From assembly GCA_947034885.2 (NCBI GenBank), contig OX344749.2:24381501-24445500 (forward strand): a stretch of 64,000 nt of DNA, in the 5' to 3' direction. Positions 59,296 to 64,000 of the stretch are shown here, piece after piece. Within the stretch, counting starts at the first letter, position 1. Each line of letters opens with the position of its first letter. The position numbers and the translations under genes were made by a program. This DNA is from Thuidium tamariscinum. Lineage: Eukaryota > Streptophyta > Bryopsida > Hypnales > Thuidiaceae. The notes under the pieces are model-generated. The model worked only from the letters and a program-made list of their open reading frames with translations. It had not been told where the DNA came from and made no database searches.

Positions 59296-62200
59296 TACAT
59301 TGACTTGCTGATTCTAGAAGAAAAATGTAGCTTGTAGAAGAATTAGTGATTCCTTCAAATATGGCTAATTTGGTAGGCCAAAGTAAAGATAGAGGTTGAC
59401 ATATGCTAAAATTGATTGCTTATCATCCCAAAACTAGAGGGTTTGAAATATTTTGAAGGCTATTGGAGATGCTCTTAATCAAGCACAAAATAAGGTAATT
59501 TTTTTTCCACCTACACCCTTGGAATGACTTGGAGGGGCCAAGCACAAAGGCTACTTCACCCTGACTTCTTGGACACAATCAAAGAGCCATAAACCAACAA
59601 TAGGAATGCAAATGTTCACGACTCCCTTTACATTGAAATTTTATTCCATTTTCTTCACAACAAAAAGGTTCATGATTGGGTACTAAGGTAGAACAATACA
59701 TTAAGGACAAAAGACCCATTTCAAATGCCTAGAGAATGCCTTCTAAATCCATTACAATCTTTTTCAATAAATGAGATTAGTGTTAGATTGGATTGAGTTA
59801 GTAGTTTGTACAATCAATGTCTTTGGTGACAATAATGGAGTCATCAAGGTAGAGAAGCCTATCACCACTAAGATTCACAGTTTGAATATCTTGATGTAAA
59901 TTCCAACACAGGCATGTATTTTTCAATGTTATTTGCTTGTTTTACAAATCAAACCAAAAGAGAATTGTAATTTTGTGAATTTTTGAAGTGATCTACCTTA
60001 AAATTGTGTTTGCTTGAAATGGGTAAGATGAGAATTATCAATACACTTTTTCTTGGCTCAAGGATAGATTTTTTACGGCCATGATGGACAACGCACTTCA
60101 TAAATTCTTAAAAAGTTTATACTTTTAAAAAATAAAATAAAGTTTCAACTATTCTCACTACTTATCACACTTGTCTATATGTGGAAAAAAATTTGAAAAA
60201 TTTCAACAATGCCATGAGGGCAAACTCCTGGTTTTGCTTATGATATGTTGTTCTATCTTATCCAACAAATTTATTTACTTTAGATTTCTACAAAATTTAA
60301 AATATTGCTAGAGAGGCAATGAATGATACAGTATTTCAATTGTAAGTAGATAAAAGGTGGTCAATGAATAAACTCTTGGAAATAATACAACGAAAAATTT
60401 GTCAAAATTTAACAATTCTAGAAATAGGATTTTTTGCTAGCTACGTAAGGACTAGAGGGATTTCTTGGTACAAAATTTAAAAACAACATGTATCATTGCT
60501 AACTAAGAAGAAAAATAGAAACTAGGATCAATAGTATTTATAATTCATGCAAGTTTATTGAGTGACTACTACTACACCTTCACTTTAATCCTAAATCCTA
60601 AAGATTGTTTAGTATTTGCAATGCTATATTTTATCACTTTGGTCATGGTATTGATTAACATAATGAGCACTAACACAATTAAAAGTTGTAGAAAAAATGA
60701 ACTCTTTGGTCTAACTTCCTACATATTGTTGTAAAAGTTGCATTGAATTTATTGTAGTCATAATAAGTTTAAGAAAATATGAACAAATTCATATTTTGAA
60801 AGGAACTTATGAATCCTTCAAGGATTTATAGGTTGGAATTTGATTACAAATTCACAATGCTTTAAAGATCTTTCAAATTACTTTTTTCTATCATTGAGTA
60901 ATGATTGCCTACCTTGATGATATAAAAATAAAAGTTTAACTTTAATAATACAAACAACTAGGTTAGTGGACAATTCTTGCTCATAGTTTTTGAAAGTGAC
61001 CTTGACTATTAGTATTTATGGACTTCAATGTCAAATCCAAATAAAGGTGTTGGTAACAATGTACTCAAAATAAATGTCAACCATTCTATTAATGTTGATT
61101 ATATTATATATTAATAAAGCACTTGATTGAAATGCAAATACCTATGCCTACTTTGATGGCAATTTTGATGGACATATAATAAAGTCTTGTGAAAGTGACA
61201 ATTTGCTTACAGGCACCTTCGATGTACTAGGTGCATTTATATGTTGCTTGTTTTTATAATGCAATGGAAACCTCTCTCTTCTTCCATCAAAAAAAAGAAG
61301 AAAGAAGAAGGTCAAGACAACTTATTTGCAACAATTATTGTAGGTTTAGAAATACTACAGCTACAAAAGTGCAATGGGTTGTACTATATTTGTTGATGCA
61401 AATTTTCAAGGGATAAAAGTAGTTTTCCTTCATGGATGGTATCTACAATAATCATATTTTTTCTTGTTGTATATTGAATGCCAAATTTTAGTTAGTACGT
61501 TATAAATAATTATTAATGTATTGATGATTAAGTTTTCATTTCTCTAGTAATCTTGTCTACTGATGATCCTACTTGGTATTTAAGTTTATGAAGTGATATT
61601 TTGGTAATATTATTGAAAATAGGTCATCATCTTTTGTCCATAATTGGGTTTTGCTAATGATTCATATTTGACATCTTTGGCTTCAAATACCATAATAAAT
61701 TGTTTATTTATTAATTATTTATTTCTAATTTGACTTTAAAGATTTTATTTTGTAATTGAATTAACTAGATTTACATATTTTTTTAGATTTCCTTTTTATC
61801 CCTAAATTAACAATTCTTTTTTTGCAAAGAAAAACAATTGAAAAACAATTTCAAATACTTTGCAAAATCAAGTACATTGAAATAATATTAATGAGTAAAT
61901 GTAATTTGAATCTGAAATTTTCACTAAAATATGAAATTTAGTTGTTTTATTTAACCTTGAATTTTTTAGTCAAAAAATTGTGTTATTGCTTTGGAAGTGA
62001 ACATAGTATAACATTGCATGCAACAAAGAAAACTTCTATCACCCTCCAAATGATATTTTTGGATTTTGGAATAATGTCTATATTCTTAATGATTTATTTT
62101 TAAAAGAAATTCTTTATTCTAAACTAGAGTGCATTATATTGATATCCTTCAAGTTCAGGGGTCTATTACAAAAACTCATTATATAGGTTACCTTGTGTAT

Positions 62201-63325
62201 CTACTTTGAATCAAATGATCATTTTCTTTTGAAATAAAACATTTAAAGCATAGATTATACAAAAGCAACAAAAAACTTATGTATAAATGTACAACTCCTA
62301 GGATTTAAAAGGACTTTTAAAATACAAATGACTCTATACAAAAGACAAATGTTCTTTCTAAATTTGAGATCTTGTTCAAACCAAAGGAATACAAAAGACT
62401 CCATTTTTTTCCATGAAATATAAATACTTGAAAATACCTTCCTCAAGGTATGTCAAATAATTTGTAAACCTAAATCCATTTTTAGAAGAATCTTCTCCCA
62501 TTTGGTCATAGAAATTATCATGACAAACTCCAATATCTCGGGAAGGTTTAATTTGAAGTGGAAAATTTATTTGATAGTGAAAGTTTGCAACTAATCTAAT
62601 AGAAAATATTTTACTTTGTTTATCATCCAACTTTCAAAGTTAGATGAAATCATCAAAAACTTTAACCTTCTATATTTTTTACTCTATATCTCAAATATTT
62701 GAATTGATTGAAAAAATGAGTCTACCAGGTTGTAATTAGTTTAGAGTAGAAGGGTGCATTCCACCAATAATAAATTACGATTTATTTATAGGAAGTCAAA
62801 AGAAAAATACAATGTAAACCATTGAGTTGGAATTAATCCTAGGATGTTAGATTAGTCACTATGAAAAATCATCCTTTGAGGTATCATGTGAATCATTTAC
62901 TTAAGATCCCCCCAAAGCATTCATTGGAGGTCAAATTACTATACTAGCCCTTGTCTTTGTACAAAATTCTAAAGATGAACATCTACACTCTCATTTTACA
63001 TAGAAGGATTCTTTATCAATCATCCATGAGACACCTCTAGGCTCTTCTATCATTACTAGGCTACAAGAGACCACATCTCTATTAGACTTAATCTTTTGAA
63101 CTCAGTTCTAGTTTACAGCTAACTTTAAATGATGGTCCTCCACTTCATCAAGAGGTAAGCTCTCAATTCATAGTTCATATTTTGAATTACAATCCCTTAT
63201 CCTACATGTTGCATGCTTGTGAGGTCTCATTGGTGAAAACAAAACAAGGGACAAAACTCAAAAGTGCTCTATTTTAAACCCAAAAGGAATTTGATCTAAG
63301 TTATTTTTTTCTTTCCATTCCATGG
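59296..63325. other. AT-rich intergenic DNA, nothing recognised
   Basis: This is four kilobases without a credible gene, RNA gene or paired repeat end. The open frames of 60-85 codons here are compositional. Confidence 0.35.
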
Positions 63326-63447
63326 GGAAGAAACCCCAACTTCCTCACTTCACAATTAACTCTATTATAGGTTACATTCTCCCATTGGAAGAAACCCCAA
63401 TTTCCTCACTTCACAATCAACTCTATTATATCTTACATTTCCCCATT
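63326..63447. repeat. Tandem duplication, 2 x 61 bp
   Basis: Units starting at 63326 and 63387 share GGAAGAAACCCCAA, TTCCTCACTTCACAAT and AACTCTATTATA. They differ at a few positions, so the duplication is not brand new. Confidence 0.8.
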
Positions 63448-63699
63448 TGCCCATTTGAAGTGAATGAATCCCACTATTGCCATCACCCAAGGTAGTTGGC
63501 CACTTGCGTTCTTATACATGTTTTAACATGCTGCCACTAGGCTATTTCTAGACTATTGTGAACATGAACCAGGTAAGAAATAAATCAACGTATCATTGGA
63601 GATAGAAGAGAGGTGAATAGAACCTCCACCAAGTGGACAAATAATTTATAATGAGCCCATGAGATTTTGGACCAATCAGCTGTAAATATCACAAATAGG

Positions 63700-64000
63700 C
63701 TCCGGAGGGTTTCAGGATTCCCTATTTCAGTATTTAAACCAGTCAGTCGTTGCAGAAGACATAAGGACTGATGAACTGCTGGTGGTAACATTGCAAAAAC
63801 TATCGGTGGCCTACCGGTATTCAATATATTTAGACAAGGTGGGATGTGGCCGATTTAAATAGCCGGTATAGATGCTGCCTTGTGGCCGCCTGGTAAATAT
63901 AAACGTCCAAAACAAAATGCTACGAACAGTCCAAAACAGTTGCTATTCAGATTCATCAGTCATCAACATCCTCTGGTTCGCGATCCTTCAACTTAGGTTC
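63700..64000 (+). promoter_or_regulatory. Possible promoter and 5' leader of a gene beyond the right edge
   Basis: The final 300 bp are less AT-rich. They contain TATA-like motifs (TTTAAATAGCC near 63855 and GGTAAATATAAACG near 63891) followed by a C/A/T-rich stretch (CAGTCATCAACATCC) that resembles a plant leader. No start codon or coding frame can be confirmed before the window ends. Confidence 0.2.

Noticed and set aside
1-64000. CRISPR arrays, operons, integrated viral genes or organelle DNA
   Set aside because: There is no regularly spaced array, no reverse transcriptase, capsid or movement protein motif, and no organellar gene in any frame. The 178-bp units at 55 kb are part of a plant foldback element.

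Overview
This window looks like nuclear DNA from a land plant with a large, repeat-rich genome. The evidence is an AP2/ERF transcription factor of a plant-only class, plant-style DNA transposons (hAT, a CACTA-like foldback, many MITEs), very AT-rich intergenic DNA and only one apparently intact host gene in 64 kb. I cannot name the species. No tRNA, rRNA, organellar or bacterial gene is supported.

Host gene. On the minus strand, 24248 to 22697 encodes an ERF protein of about 450-465 residues in two exons. Its AP2 domain is closest, as far as I remember the families, to group VIIIb (ESR/DORNROSCHEN, LEAFY PETIOLE, PUCHI, FRIZZY PANICLE and bryophyte relatives), which are meristem and organ-initiation regulators. 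A GC-richer leader and promoter lies at 24249-24950. Two related MITE copies follow it upstream (about 24957-25200 and 25416-25672).

Complete transposon. A hAT element fills 37469-42315, with terminal inverted repeats beginning CAGCGTT and a perfect 8-bp target duplication GTAATGAC (37461-37468 and 42316-42323). Its minus-strand transposase has a zinc finger, the DDE-like core, the CxxH motif, the TRW motif and the C-terminal dimerisation region, but carries five in-frame stops, so it is a pseudogene. A perfect 62-nt cloverleaf with a canonical tRNA T-loop sits beyond its 3' end (37925-37986). The left edge of the window (1 to about 1060) holds the 5' part of a related copy whose first exon is still open.

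Repeat layout. The remainder is mostly a mosaic of short non-coding inverted-repeat elements. (i) A 700-728 bp family with ends GGGTGATTGCAAGAAACACT and 4-bp duplications: 1203-1930, 16826-17525, 29560-30260. (ii) A roughly 920-1070 bp family with ends CCCCTAAAG and TTAA/TTAT duplications: 10489-11422, 31270-32196, 33660-34582, 34771-36630 (interrupted by a nested copy at 34865-35785), 58223-59291, plus decayed copies. (iii) A long element 4291-8782 and what looks like its deletion derivative at 48785-49331. (iv) A 270-284 bp CATTAGAGG family: 18187-18470, 48338-48616, 51857-52126. (v) A family near 280 bp: 21396-21672, 46388-46807, 53627-53903. (vi) Large foldbacks at 16001-16246, 18073-18868, 27039-27271, 47585-47694 and 54938-55957.

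Nested insertions at 18.2, 34.9 and 51.9 kb give a relative order of activity. Coordinates of element ends were read by eye. They are firm where a target duplication is quoted and approximate elsewhere. All TE family calls are from terminal motifs and internal similarity within this window, not from a database.
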